Shown: piece after piece, positions 9,011-16,879 of the stretch | How positions within the stretch are numbered: the first letter of the stretch is position 1 | How the letters are laid out: each line of letters starts with the position of its first letter | Source: an uncultured Flavobacteriales bacterium | GTDB taxonomy: Bacteria; Bacteroidota; Bacteroidia; Flavobacteriales; Crocinitomicaceae | Assembly (NCBI GenBank): GCA_946479285.1 | Contig: CAMLFH010000008.1 | Span: 1-64,000 of the forward strand | Length of the DNA: 64,000 bases | Direction: 5' to 3' | The notes under the pieces: model-generated | What the model saw: the letters and a program-made list of their open reading frames with translations, nothing else | The model's database searches: none | What the model was told of the DNA's origin: nothing | Position numbers and translations under genes: made by a program

Positions 9011-9394
9011 TCATCTTTCGGTAAGAATGACTCTTTTATATTGAAGTTTTGGTTTTCGAAAGTTTACAAGTAGCCCGACTTCCATTCCTGAAACCGCTAA
9101 ATAATTAATTGTTTGTTCGAAATGTTGGTTACTTAAATCCGATACGGCTTTTACTTCTAAAATAATTGAATCAAAAACCACAAAGTCGGCAAAAAATAAA
9201 TGAGGAAGAATGGTTTCTTTATATTTTACCTGATATTGCACTTCGCGAGCAAACCAAATTCCATTTTTTTTGAATTCATACTCCAATGCGTCTTTGTAGA
9301 CAATTTCGGAAAATCCAGCTCCAAGTTCAGTATGAACAGACATACAACTTCCAATGATTTGATAAGTTTCTTCTTTTAATAAGTAGTGTTCCAT
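9011..9394 (-). CDS. GxxExxY protein (PD-(D/E)XK-like)
   Basis: A 127-residue protein. The name-giving motif is GFSEIVY (Gly27, Glu30, Tyr33). A later strand pair carries Asp70 and ILEVKA (Glu80, Lys82), which fits the D...ExK core of a PD-(D/E)XK nuclease fold. I place the start at the ATG at 9394 (MEHYLL); the nine-residue upstream extension is only MIFFLKLKK. The gene is antisense to, and lies between, two LpxR paralogues. It is bracketed by an inverted repeat (8911-8927 and 9473-9488). The family's role is unknown; nuclease-like chemistry is inferred from motif spacing. Confidence 0.88.
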   Translation of the reverse strand: MEHYLLKEETYQIIGSCMSVHTELGAGFSEIVYKDALEYEFKKNGIWFAREVQYQVKYKETILPHLFFADFVVFDSIILEVKAVSDLSNQHFEQTINYLAVSGMEVGLLVNFRKPKLQYKRVILTER

Positions 9395-9446
9395 CTTCTT
9401 TAATTTAAGAAAAAATATCACATTATACTACTATAAAAACATAAAA

Positions 9447-9467
9447 GAGACGACCGGTAGGCGTCTC
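9447..9467. repeat. short hairpin GAGACG...CGTCTC
   Basis: Six-base arms GAGACG and CGTCTC around a 9-base loop, just upstream of the GxxExxY gene. It resembles the other intergenic palindromes of this window. Confidence 0.35.
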
Positions 9468-9472
9468 CATTT

Positions 9473-9488
9473 ATCTGTGAATCTGTGG
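9473..9488. repeat. right arm of inverted repeat around the GxxExxY gene
   Basis: ATCTGTGAATCTGTGG, the inverse partner of 8911-8927. Confidence 0.6.
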
Positions 9489-9540
9489 GGACATTGTGTG
9501 TTTTTGAATCCAAATTGTATTAACCAACGTATTTTGTTGC

Positions 9541-10452
9541 ATGCGGATTATTTTAATTGTTTTATTTGGTTTGTGGAATGTTGGTGTTTTTGCCCAGGAC
9601 AGCCTCCGTTACAAAGAAGCCTATACAATCCGGTATGAAAACGATTTGTTTGCGGGTACTGACCGCTACTATTCACAGGGGATTTTCCTGCAGTACGATC
9701 ATTTGGACATCAATCTCAAATGGCTGAATAAGTTCTTTTTCCGGGTCCCGGATATGCAGCGCGGTCTCCAGACCGGAATTGCACAAAAGGTTTACACACC
9801 TTCGAGCATTACTTCTGATTCTTTGCTTTTGGGCGATCGTCCTTATGCGGCCACTTATGGTTATACTGCCCGATTCACTTCGCGAAGCAAATCAAAGAAC
9901 TACTCCCTGAGCTGGAGCCTGAATACGGGCTGGATCGGAAAACCTGCTTTTGGAAAGGAAACGCAAACGGCTATTCACCGCTGGACAAATAACAATAAAC
10001 CGCGCGGCTGGCAGCATCAACTCAATAACGGCTTGCATGTCAATCTTAGTTTTGGGGCGGTAAAAACATTTTTTGCAACTACCCGATGGATCAGGGCAGA
10101 GGCCGGAAGTTTTACCACCATCGGAAATTTAACCAATGAAACCCGTGCATCCGGAATGCTGAAGCTGGGTTATATCACCGAAGGAAAATACTTCCTAGTT
10201 TACTACAATCCGGAGGTTCGTGCGGTACTTTACGACGGAACATTGCAGGGAGCAATTTTTGCTAAGCCAAGTGAGGCGCGCATTGCAAGTAAAGATATCA
10301 GCCGTCTTGTTTCAGAACAGGAGTTTGGTTTTAAGATGCTGTGGGGCCGAATTACTTTCGCTGCATACGGGCATTTTCAATCCAAACTGTTCCGGAATGC
10401 CGGGAATCATGCCTGGGGCGGTGCTTCGATCGGGTATCTGTTCGGGAAGTGA
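9541..10452 (+). CDS. LpxR-family lipid A 3'-O-deacylase-like outer membrane protein (paralogue 2)
   Basis: A 303-residue protein with a signal peptide (1-19, ending FAQ). It keeps the same landmarks as the paralogue at 7943: YENDLF (Asn34-Asp35), TDRYYSQGIFLQYDH (40-54), GDRPYAA (99-105), and Gln142/His146 in TQTAIHRW. All four presumed catalytic positions are intact in both copies, so neither looks like a decayed duplicate. The pair likely arose by tandem duplication, with the GxxExxY element now between them. Differing substrates or expression conditions are a guess. Confidence 0.85.
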   Translation: MRIILIVLFGLWNVGVFAQDSLRYKEAYTIRYENDLFAGTDRYYSQGIFLQYDHLDINLKWLNKFFFRVPDMQRGLQTGIAQKVYTPSSITSDSLLLGDRPYAATYGYTARFTSRSKSKNYSLSWSLNTGWIGKPAFGKETQTAIHRWTNNNKPRGWQHQLNNGLHVNLSFGAVKTFFATTRWIRAEAGSFTTIGNLTNETRASGMLKLGYITEGKYFLVYYNPEVRAVLYDGTLQGAIFAKPSEARIASKDISRLVSEQEFGFKMLWGRITFAAYGHFQSKLFRNAGNHAWGGASIGYLFGK

Positions 10453-10466
10453 TTACAAAAAAATAT

Positions 10467-10519
10467 GAATGAAAAACTGTAGGCACGTGATGCGTCGCGT
10501 GCCTACGTGATTTTTCATC
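10467..10519. terminator. bidirectional terminator-like palindrome
   Basis: A core of arms GTAGGCACG and CGTGCCTAC is extended by A-rich ATGAAAAA and T-rich TTTTTCAT outer arms. It lies between convergent stops at 10452 and 10526, so it can terminate both genes. Confidence 0.7.
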
Positions 10520-10525
10520 GCATCA

Positions 10526-11872
10526 TTATTTTTTATACACAATCAAATACGTGCTCACCACCCGGAAACCGATGGTTGGTTTTGCGGTAATGACTCCTTT
10601 ATTTGGATCGGGAGCATAGATCTTGATTTCATTTTCGAAACTCATCCAGCTTCCGCCAGCAGTTCCGGGATCTGTTCTATTTATTCCTTCGTAAACCATT
10701 TCTGCTGCATTTCCACTCATATTGTACAAACCTAATTCGCTTGGCCAAAAGGACTTGCTTGGAGCCAAAAGATCTCCCCCGCCTGTAGTGGTTTCAAAGA
10801 TGGTGTCGACTACTCCATGAACAAAATTAGATTGAAAAGCACCCTCAAAAGCACCGGTAGAATGTCTTACAAATGGACCTTTCCAAGGATAAGGAAGTTG
10901 TTTCCCTTCGTTTGATGCTGCTTTTACCCATTCAACACGTAAAGGCAGGCGGACATCGTTGTATTGTTCCTGCTTTTCATCTCCAACCGATTTACGTACT
11001 TCCTGAGAAAGCCACTTGCAATACAATTCAGCTCCTTCTCTTGATACATTAACCACAGGATAGTTGTTGTAAGCTTTGTGTGAGAAGTAATGCTCTTCCC
11101 AGTTTTTTCCACCATTATCGAATGCTTTCGTCCACTGAGTTTGATCCGGTTTTGCTTTCAGGAATTCATCTTTTTTGCCTTGAATAATCAGGTCGAACAA
11201 GAAAGTGCGGTACTCGAAGTTGGTCACTTCACCGATTCCCATGTAGAATGCCTGCACAGAAACTTGTTTTCCGTTGTAATCAAACGTGCCGCTTGGAATG
11301 TAAGCATAAGCATCTTTGTCATGCTTCACCAACGCTTTCAGCATGGCTTTCTTCTTCTTTTTGGTGATGGCGATCTCTTCTTCCGTCAATACCGGGAATT
11401 GGTAAGGCGTGTCGTCTAAGGGTTTGAAGTCGGATAGCTTTCGATCATCCGGATTTTGAAAGGAGTCTTCCGCCTTGTTTTCAATAGAAAGTGGAAGTTC
11501 GGTAACCAATTCCTGTATGACAGCCAGGAACGGGCCTGCTTTTGCCGTTTGCTTCGATTTTGGTTCGGGTTTTTGAAGATCAGGAATGGATTTGTTTTCC
11601 GGATTGAATTGGTTTACCTGCTTTTTTTCAGTCTTTTGATTGGTTTTTGTTTCTCCATTGTTCCATAAAAGGAAAATAGAAAGGCTTATGGTGCTTACAG
11701 TTGTTAACATGATGATCCATTTTTTGGTGAATACTTGTTTTGTTTTGGAATTATTCACCGCTGGATTGTTCACCGAAGATTTGAAACGGTCTTTGGTTTC
11801 TTCAAACGACTGCATCACGGGATCTTGTTTCGCCTGAGCGAAAAGCTGATCTATGTAATTTTGTTTATCCAT
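10526..11872 (-). CDS. membrane-anchored SUMF1/formylglycine-enzyme-like protein with anti-sigma-like N-terminus
   Basis: A 448-residue protein. Residues 1-50 are hydrophilic (MDKQNYIDQLFAQAKQDPVM...), a single transmembrane helix spans about 51-70 (WIIMLTTVSTISLSIFLLW), a charged linker follows to about 180, and the C-terminal 250 residues form a SUMF1/EgtB/PvdO-type domain (YIPSGTFDYNGK, MGIGEVTNFEYR, RLPLRVEWVKAA, GLYNMSGNAAEMV, GGSWMS, IGFRVV). The layout places the SUMF1 domain in the periplasm. The start overlaps the sigma factor gene by 8 bp, the position normally held by an anti-sigma factor, so the cytosolic N-terminus may bind the sigma factor. T9SS GldK also carries a SUMF1 domain but is a lipoprotein, unlike this one. 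Confidence 0.75.
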   Translation of the reverse strand: MDKQNYIDQLFAQAKQDPVMQSFEETKDRFKSSVNNPAVNNSKTKQVFTKKWIIMLTTVSTISLSIFLLWNNGETKTNQKTEKKQVNQFNPENKSIPDLQKPEPKSKQTAKAGPFLAVIQELVTELPLSIENKAEDSFQNPDDRKLSDFKPLDDTPYQFPVLTEEEIAITKKKKKAMLKALVKHDKDAYAYIPSGTFDYNGKQVSVQAFYMGIGEVTNFEYRTFLFDLIIQGKKDEFLKAKPDQTQWTKAFDNGGKNWEEHYFSHKAYNNYPVVNVSREGAELYCKWLSQEVRKSVGDEKQEQYNDVRLPLRVEWVKAASNEGKQLPYPWKGPFVRHSTGAFEGAFQSNFVHGVVDTIFETTTGGGDLLAPSKSFWPSELGLYNMSGNAAEMVYEGINRTDPGTAGGSWMSFENEIKIYAPDPNKGVITAKPTIGFRVVSTYLIVYKK

Positions 11873-12386
11873 GACTTGGTACTGTTTTTAAAGAAGCTTC
11901 GTAAGTGAGGATTTCCATCAGTTTTTCCCGTCCTCGTTTCAGGCGTTGTTTCACGGCCGACTCGGATGCGTTTTGAATGACGGTAATCTCCCGGATGCTG
12001 AATCCCGAGATTTCAAAAAGGATGATGCTTTCCCGTTGCTCTTCCGGTAATTGCGCCAATGCCTCGTACAAATAATGAATATCTGCCTGTGATTGCGGAT
12101 TGGCGTTCTTATCGTGAACTTCCAGGTGCATTTTTCCCTCAGGAATGCGGGTTTCGCGCTTCTTTTGGTGATAATTCCCTAAAACACGTACACAAATACT
12201 GAACAAAAAAGAAAGAAAGGCTTCTTTTGACCGGAGGGAATCGAACTTTTCGTAGGCAACCAAAAGGCTGTCATTCATCAAATCCCTGTAATCCATTTCC
12301 TGGTAAACCCGCGCCCTGCAGAAGCGCTCAAACCGTTCATGAACCGGCTCGTAGAGTTTGAGAAATGCGTCTTGTTTGTCCTTCAT
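11865..12386 (-). CDS. ECF-type RNA polymerase sigma factor
   Basis: A 173-residue sigma-70 family protein. Region 2 lies at about 10-75 (FERFCRARVYQEMDYRDLMN, then AFLSFLFSICVRVLGNYHQ), and region 4 at about 108-160 (ALAQLPEEQRESIILFEISG, then SIREITVIQNASESAVKQRL, a helix-turn-helix). It is the promoter-proximal gene of a two-gene operon and overlaps the membrane SUMF1 gene by 8 bp, which indicates translational coupling. Target promoters cannot be predicted from this window. Confidence 0.88.
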   Translation of the reverse strand: MKDKQDAFLKLYEPVHERFERFCRARVYQEMDYRDLMNDSLLVAYEKFDSLRSKEAFLSFLFSICVRVLGNYHQKKRETRIPEGKMHLEVHDKNANPQSQADIHYLYEALAQLPEEQRESIILFEISGFSIREITVIQNASESAVKQRLKRGREKLMEILTYEASLKTVPSHG

Positions 12387-12477
12387 TCTTATTGATCACC
12401 CTTTGGGTACAACTGTATGTTTGACAAAGGTGGAAAAAGTTACATGGATAATTTAAAATGTTGAATGCAAAATGCAA

Positions 12478-12535
12478 AAAACTCAAAAGGTCCAAAGATA
12501 TTCCGGTGGTTGGAATCCTTTGAACCTTTTGGTCA
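12478..12535. repeat. imperfect hairpin with CAAAAGGTCC / GAACCTTTTG arms
   Basis: Sits between the sigma gene and the VWA gene. Similar GTTC/GAAC-rich inverted segments occur at 53972-54022 and near 59040-59085. Confidence 0.4.
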
Positions 12536-12540
12536 CGGAT

Positions 12541-12633
12541 ATATTTTGAATTGAAAATTTAAAATGGACAATTGAAAAGATCCTAAGGAAAAATCCAAAC
12601 CTTTTCAATTTTTGCATTCTCCATTTTCAATGG
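12541..12633. repeat. dispersed repeat rich in AATTGAAAA
   Basis: An imperfect inverted repeat. On the minus strand it reads ATGGAGAATGCAAAAATTG, closely resembling ATGGAGAATTGAAAATTG at 43697-43714. It lies next to the stop of the VWA gene and may help end transcription. Confidence 0.45.
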
Positions 12634-12635
12634 AT

Positions 12636-14546
12636 TTAACTGGTTCGTTGCAATACAACCTTCCCGCTTTTCCAATGGTTGTTTTCATCCAAATAGCGAA
12701 TAAGGTAAATTCCGGTTGCGTAGCCCGAAAGATCGACCTGGATGCGTTCATCTTTTTTCAACTTCGGAAGGATTTGTAAAACTTTCCCGCTTAAATCGGA
12801 AACGTACAATTCCTGAATGTCAGTGTTCGGAAGAATCGTAATCATGCCATTTGTCGGATTCGGGAAATAACTCCAGGTAATGTTCAAAATCTTCGGGTCG
12901 GTTTTCACACCGCTGCTGTCTGTTGAATCTGCCGGTTGAAGGGTTGAAACAATGGAATCAGGAATGTTCAGGTCCAGGTCAGGAATGTTTTGCTGGCAAT
13001 CCGGCATGTAGGTATAACTTTTCAGGATGCGCACCAAAATGGCGTTTAGTGTTTCCACTTCGTAACTGTCTGTAGAAGGTTTGATGTGGCTGTTCCCGAT
13101 TCCGCTGTGGTCTGTCAGGAAGGTATAAGTTCCGTTTGTTCCCAGGGCCAAAGCGCGCATCAGGTATTCGGTGCTTTTGTCGATCCCGCTTGCACCGATA
13201 GGAACAATGCGGATTCCTTTTTCTGCTGCCTGTAAAATCAAACGCTGTAAACGCCCGTTGACTTGTGAGCCCTGGTGAGGCGGAGCATCTAAAATCAGGA
13301 ACAAGATCCGTGCACGGGCATTTTCACTCCAGTCCAGGTTGTTGATCGCAGAATCGAGTCCTACGTCCATCGCTTCCGGGAAATCGCCGCCGCCGCCCGC
13401 AGACTGTTCGTTGATAAAGGCATCTGATTCAGACAGAATGCGGTTAAAATTCATGCTTTTAGTAACATATGAATCCCCGGCATCCCGGTAATAGACATTC
13501 GCAAACCGGAAATTCAGTTTGTTACTAATTTGTTTTGACTGGAAAATGACATCGCTCATTTCCGCTTGCAGGAAGCTGATCTCATCGCCCATAGAACCCG
13601 TAGCATCGACCACGAAAGCCACGTCTACATTTTCTGCTTCCTGGCAGGAGATGTTTAATTTCTGGTGGTTCAGGCCGTTTTCAAAAGCACTGACTTTATG
13701 AATGGTCGATACTTTTCCATTGTATGAGATTTGAATGGATAATTTTCCGTTTACAACTGGCGTTTCGTTCTTGATAGTGAGCCAGCATTCCGCTTTCCCG
13801 GTGTTGTCCGTGCGTGTAGTGAAGATGACATCGCGGTTCGACAATAATTGCACGATCGCATCTACGATTGGAATTCCACTTTCAGACTGCAGCATCACGG
13901 TGTATCTTCCTGACGGAGCAATTTCCCACATTTTCTGGTAGCTTGCCAATTCGCCTTTGGCAATATCCTGCCACATCTTCCATTTGGAAAAGTCGTTGAT
14001 CTCACCGGCTGTCAATAGCCTGGAGCTTGCTGTTCCGTTGTAAAAATATCCTAATCCTCCTTTTGTTCCCGGAGCCATGACGGATCCGATGGCTACTGTC
14101 CTTGTTACGGATGAGGTTGTACTGTAGGGAATCATTCTTTTCGTTGGGACGGAAGAAACTAACGAAACTTCTTCAATTTCACGCATTTCTTTGCGCAGGT
14201 CCAGGTCGCCATCTTCCGCTTTAGCTGCACGTTTGGGAGCGCTTGGATCTTCCTTCATTTTGAATTCGGCAACCTCATCTCCGGTCACTTTGATCTCTTT
14301 TGTGATAGGGGAGTAACCGGCATAATTCATCACGCAGATGTAAGTTCCGGTGTCGAGAGCAAGGGCAAAATTACCCAGTTTATCAGTCAGTACGGAAGCT
14401 ACTAATTTATCTCCTTTGTAGATGTCCACATTTCCGTAGCGAAGGGACTCTTTGCTTGCTTCGGAATTCATATTTCCGGAAAGTGATTGGGATAAGGCAG
14501 CGCCCATTCCAAGTAGCAGGATGCATAGTAAGGTAACGAATCTCAT
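12636..14546 (-). CDS. secreted VWA-domain protein with T9SS type A sorting domain
   Basis: A 636-residue protein with a signal peptide (1-18, ending ALSQ). It has a CarboxypepD_reg-like domain (about 25-100), a central von Willebrand A domain with a MIDAS-type sequence VDATGSM and downstream GGDFPEAMDVG and LILDAPPHQGS, and a C-terminal Por-type sorting domain (YFPNPTNG ... LSGKVLQILPKL ... VDLSGYATGIYLIRYL). It should be exported by the Sec system and then by the type IX secretion system to the surface. I choose the ATG at 14546, because the in-frame extension upstream is the translated interior of a MITE-like repeat and lacks a signal peptide. Confidence 0.85.
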   Translation of the reverse strand: MRFVTLLCILLLGMGAALSQSLSGNMNSEASKESLRYGNVDIYKGDKLVASVLTDKLGNFALALDTGTYICVMNYAGYSPITKEIKVTGDEVAEFKMKEDPSAPKRAAKAEDGDLDLRKEMREIEEVSLVSSVPTKRMIPYSTTSSVTRTVAIGSVMAPGTKGGLGYFYNGTASSRLLTAGEINDFSKWKMWQDIAKGELASYQKMWEIAPSGRYTVMLQSESGIPIVDAIVQLLSNRDVIFTTRTDNTGKAECWLTIKNETPVVNGKLSIQISYNGKVSTIHKVSAFENGLNHQKLNISCQEAENVDVAFVVDATGSMGDEISFLQAEMSDVIFQSKQISNKLNFRFANVYYRDAGDSYVTKSMNFNRILSESDAFINEQSAGGGGDFPEAMDVGLDSAINNLDWSENARARILFLILDAPPHQGSQVNGRLQRLILQAAEKGIRIVPIGASGIDKSTEYLMRALALGTNGTYTFLTDHSGIGNSHIKPSTDSYEVETLNAILVRILKSYTYMPDCQQNIPDLDLNIPDSIVSTLQPADSTDSSGVKTDPKILNITWSYFPNPTNGMITILPNTDIQELYVSDLSGKVLQILPKLKKDERIQVDLSGYATGIYLIRYLDENNHWKSGKVVLQRTS

Positions 14547-14629
14547 AATATCCAGTTTAGAATTATTGGTTGTTACACCTAAGATGCGTTTGGGTTCAAA
14601 AATCCATAAAGTGAATTGCGAATTCCTAT

Positions 14630-14782
14630 CCTCCCCCTTGCGTCCCCCTCCAAAGGGGGAGATTTTAAAATCCCTCTTATTTAGAAATTGCAATTCATAA
14701 AACTGATTGCAATTAGTTGTAAAGAATGTTTCAATCGAATACCGATCCAGTTCCCCCTTTGGAGGGGGACTAAGGGGGAGGA
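14630..14782. mobile_element. MITE-like repeat, copy 2 (153 bp)
   Basis: Begins CCTCCCCCTTGCGTCCCC and ends TAAGGGGGAGG, with arms pairing over about 30 bp. The interior aligns with the copy at 4639-4790 throughout, including AAATCCCTCTTATTTAGA. It lies 84 bp upstream of the VWA gene start and fills most of the 324-base gap between 14547 and 14870; I see no other feature in that gap. Confidence 0.75.
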
Positions 14783-14870
14783 AACTCCAGATCAATATGC
14801 AATTATACAGGTCTGTAACCTTAATCAATCTCTAATAATTCGTAATTAATCTCCGGTGAATGCTTTCGGA

Positions 14871-15584
14871 TTAAAACTTTCTAAGCGTAATACTAACCCG
14901 GGATGTTTGAACATGCAATGCTTTCGGGACTTTATGCCGGAATTTGTTTTGGGTATCGCCATGCATGGTAATGATACTTCCATTCAGAGCGGAAATACTC
15001 AAATGATCGTAAATAAAATCATTTTCCAAAGAGCTGTTTCTTTTCGGTGTGAACCGCAATTCCCGAAAATCTTCTTCTTTTTCGTACAATGAAATCAGTG
15101 CAATTCCGGCATTTGGTTTCATGTTCAGCTGGCAATCACTGTGTGCAGCTATAAAATCATTTCCATTCAAATACCAGTTCACTATCACCTGGTTGTAGGA
15201 ATCTTTTGGTTGGTTTTTGTTGGAAAAATCCAGGTAGGGTTGAAACAGTTCGGGTAATGCGGTGTCAGTTGACAGATCTTTTCCGGAATACATATAACTG
15301 CGATTCTCATAAACTTCAGTGCGTACCGGCGTATTCAAATAACTCTTGTGCCAGCGGGATGATTGAGTTTCCTGGCCATACATGATTACTTTTCCCCTTT
15401 CAACCGGCCGCAATTGAACTAATTGCTCGTAATGCTTTGCAGTGTACGCGATGAGTTCTTCCGAAAGCCATTCGATAGTGATCCAGGCAGATTTACTTCG
15501 AGTGAGATAGATCTTTCTGAAAGTTTCTTCTTTGGAGGGAACTATCAGAACCATTTCCTGCTGTTCGGCTAATCCTGTCTGCAT
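14871..15584 (-). CDS. AlkB-like 2-oxoglutarate/Fe(II) dioxygenase
   Basis: A 237-residue protein. It carries the iron-binding HxD (His148, Asp150 in IAAHSD), a distal His217 (FRHKVPK), and the C-terminal RVSITLRKF with the arginines (229, 235) that bind 2-oxoglutarate in AlkB relatives. The pattern NWYLNGNDFIAAHSD is typical of the family. Members demethylate alkylated DNA or RNA bases or modify proteins; the substrate here is unknown. It lies 12 bp downstream of the gene at 15597-16004 and is probably cotranscribed with it. Confidence 0.82.
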   Translation of the reverse strand: MQTGLAEQQEMVLIVPSKEETFRKIYLTRSKSAWITIEWLSEELIAYTAKHYEQLVQLRPVERGKVIMYGQETQSSRWHKSYLNTPVRTEVYENRSYMYSGKDLSTDTALPELFQPYLDFSNKNQPKDSYNQVIVNWYLNGNDFIAAHSDCQLNMKPNAGIALISLYEKEEDFRELRFTPKRNSSLENDFIYDHLSISALNGSIITMHGDTQNKFRHKVPKALHVQTSRVSITLRKF

Positions 15585-15596
15585 AAAAAAGTGCGT

Positions 15597-16004
15597 TTAA
15601 TAGGATTCCGTATTTCCCATTTCACGGTATGCTCGCTGCAAATCGTTGCAAAGCTCTTCTGCACTTCCGTCGCCGGTCATATCATCAAAAGAATCCTGGC
15701 ACATGGCCGCGTTAGTGTCTTCTGTGGTTCCTGCAATAAATACATTCGCTGTGTCGCTGAGGAAATACCAACACTCATAGAGTGTCTTATCCGGATTTTC
15801 CGAGTCAACAATATCCCAAAGTTCAGCAAGTCCGTCTTCGATGTCGCCATCGCCTGTTTGTTCCAGGAAATGTTCCGGTGTTGTGTATTCCGGGCCAAAA
15901 CCTAAAGTAGCAGAAATGGCCATTTGCTGCAGGTGGATTTCAGATAGCTCCTTGTAATTTCCACTAATGATCTCTCGTTTGTTCTTGAATTGTAGATTTG
16001 CCAT
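15597..16004 (-). CDS. conserved hypothetical acidic protein
   Basis: A 135-residue protein that I do not recognise. It has no signal peptide or membrane segment. It is strongly acidic, with two short DGD-type clusters (GDGDIEDG and TGDGSAEE) and four cysteines, which could hint at metal binding but match no standard EF-hand. The start is placed at the ATG at 16004 (MANLQFKNKREI); an alternative lies 7 codons upstream. It is probably the first gene of a pair with the AlkB-like oxygenase. Confidence 0.6.
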   Translation of the reverse strand: MANLQFKNKREIISGNYKELSEIHLQQMAISATLGFGPEYTTPEHFLEQTGDGDIEDGLAELWDIVDSENPDKTLYECWYFLSDTANVFIAGTTEDTNAAMCQDSFDDMTGDGSAEELCNDLQRAYREMGNTESY

Positions 16005-16113
16005 TCGACTTGTTTTTAGTATCAAACAAAAATGGACAAGTGGAAGGAATGAGCAACCAATTAATGTACGAACAGCGGTTTAAAATCGATGAACAGCAAG
16101 GAAGGATCAGGCC

Positions 16114-16785
16114 TTACATGTCAATCAACGATTTAATCCCCGTAATCCCAATCTGCAATCCCACGCAAAAAATAAGAAATGCCATGATGCGGTTGAGGAT
16201 CTGTTCCCCTTCTTTACCGATAACGCGGATGATTTTTTTTGTGTTCAGATAGAAAAAGTAGATCAGGGAGCAGATGACGATAATTGCCAAAAGAATGGCT
16301 CCGGTATTGATGAGGTACAAATTAATGTGGGCATTGGCGCTGTGAGCACTTAATGTGAAAAGAACGGAAATGGATCCCGCTCCTGTTGTTATCGGAAAGG
16401 TAATCGGATAAAACAGTTTGTCCTGTACCAATGCATAATTTGAAGCCGTGGTTTCGCCGGATTCATCTGCAAGGGGCTTTTCGTCTTTTTTATCGGAGGA
16501 AAGGAATTCCCAGCCTATTTTACAGATCATAATGCCTCCGGCAAGTTGGACAACCGGAATGGTGATGCCAAAGATCTCCAAAATCCAATGACCGGCGAAA
16601 AGAGCAATGGTGCACAAAATAAATGCATAAAGTGCAATTTTCTTGACTGCTTTCCTTTTTTCATGGATCTCTAAATTCGACAGGTAAGGATTGACAATGA
16701 ATGCTGATCCGATTGGATTTACTACCGGAAAGAGCGTGATCACTCCGATAAAAAGCATGTCGATAAAAGATTGAATTCCGTTCAT
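16114..16785 (-). CDS. MarC-family integral membrane protein
   Basis: A 223-residue protein with six predicted membrane helices, matching the MarC family: FPVVNPIGSAFIV near residue 19, GGIMICKIGWEFL near 83, and the conserved PITFPITTGAGSISV around 127-141. Family members were once linked to multiple antibiotic resistance, but their transport role is unresolved. It stands alone between palindromes. Confidence 0.9.
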   Translation of the reverse strand: MNGIQSFIDMLFIGVITLFPVVNPIGSAFIVNPYLSNLEIHEKRKAVKKIALYAFILCTIALFAGHWILEIFGITIPVVQLAGGIMICKIGWEFLSSDKKDEKPLADESGETTASNYALVQDKLFYPITFPITTGAGSISVLFTLSAHSANAHINLYLINTGAILLAIIVICSLIYFFYLNTKKIIRVIGKEGEQILNRIMAFLIFCVGLQIGITGIKSLIDM

Positions 16786-16830
16786 TCAACTAATTTTAAT
16801 CAATAATACATATATAATCATAATTCGCAT

Positions 16831-16870
16831 AAAAATGTAGGGGCGCGATTAATCGCACCCCTACATTTTT
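16831..16870. terminator. 40-nt near-perfect palindrome with T/A tracts
   Basis: Arms AAAAATGTAGGGGCGCGATT and its inverse meet at the centre with one mismatched pair, and run into a T-tract. It is a good intrinsic terminator for the AsmA gene that ends at 16880, and one of the dispersed GTAGG...CCTAC palindromes of this window. Confidence 0.75.
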
Positions 16871-16879
16871 ATAATCTGA

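Noticed and set aside
14547..14828. 94-codon N-terminal extension of the VWA protein
   Set aside because: It is the translated MITE-like repeat and would bury the signal peptide.
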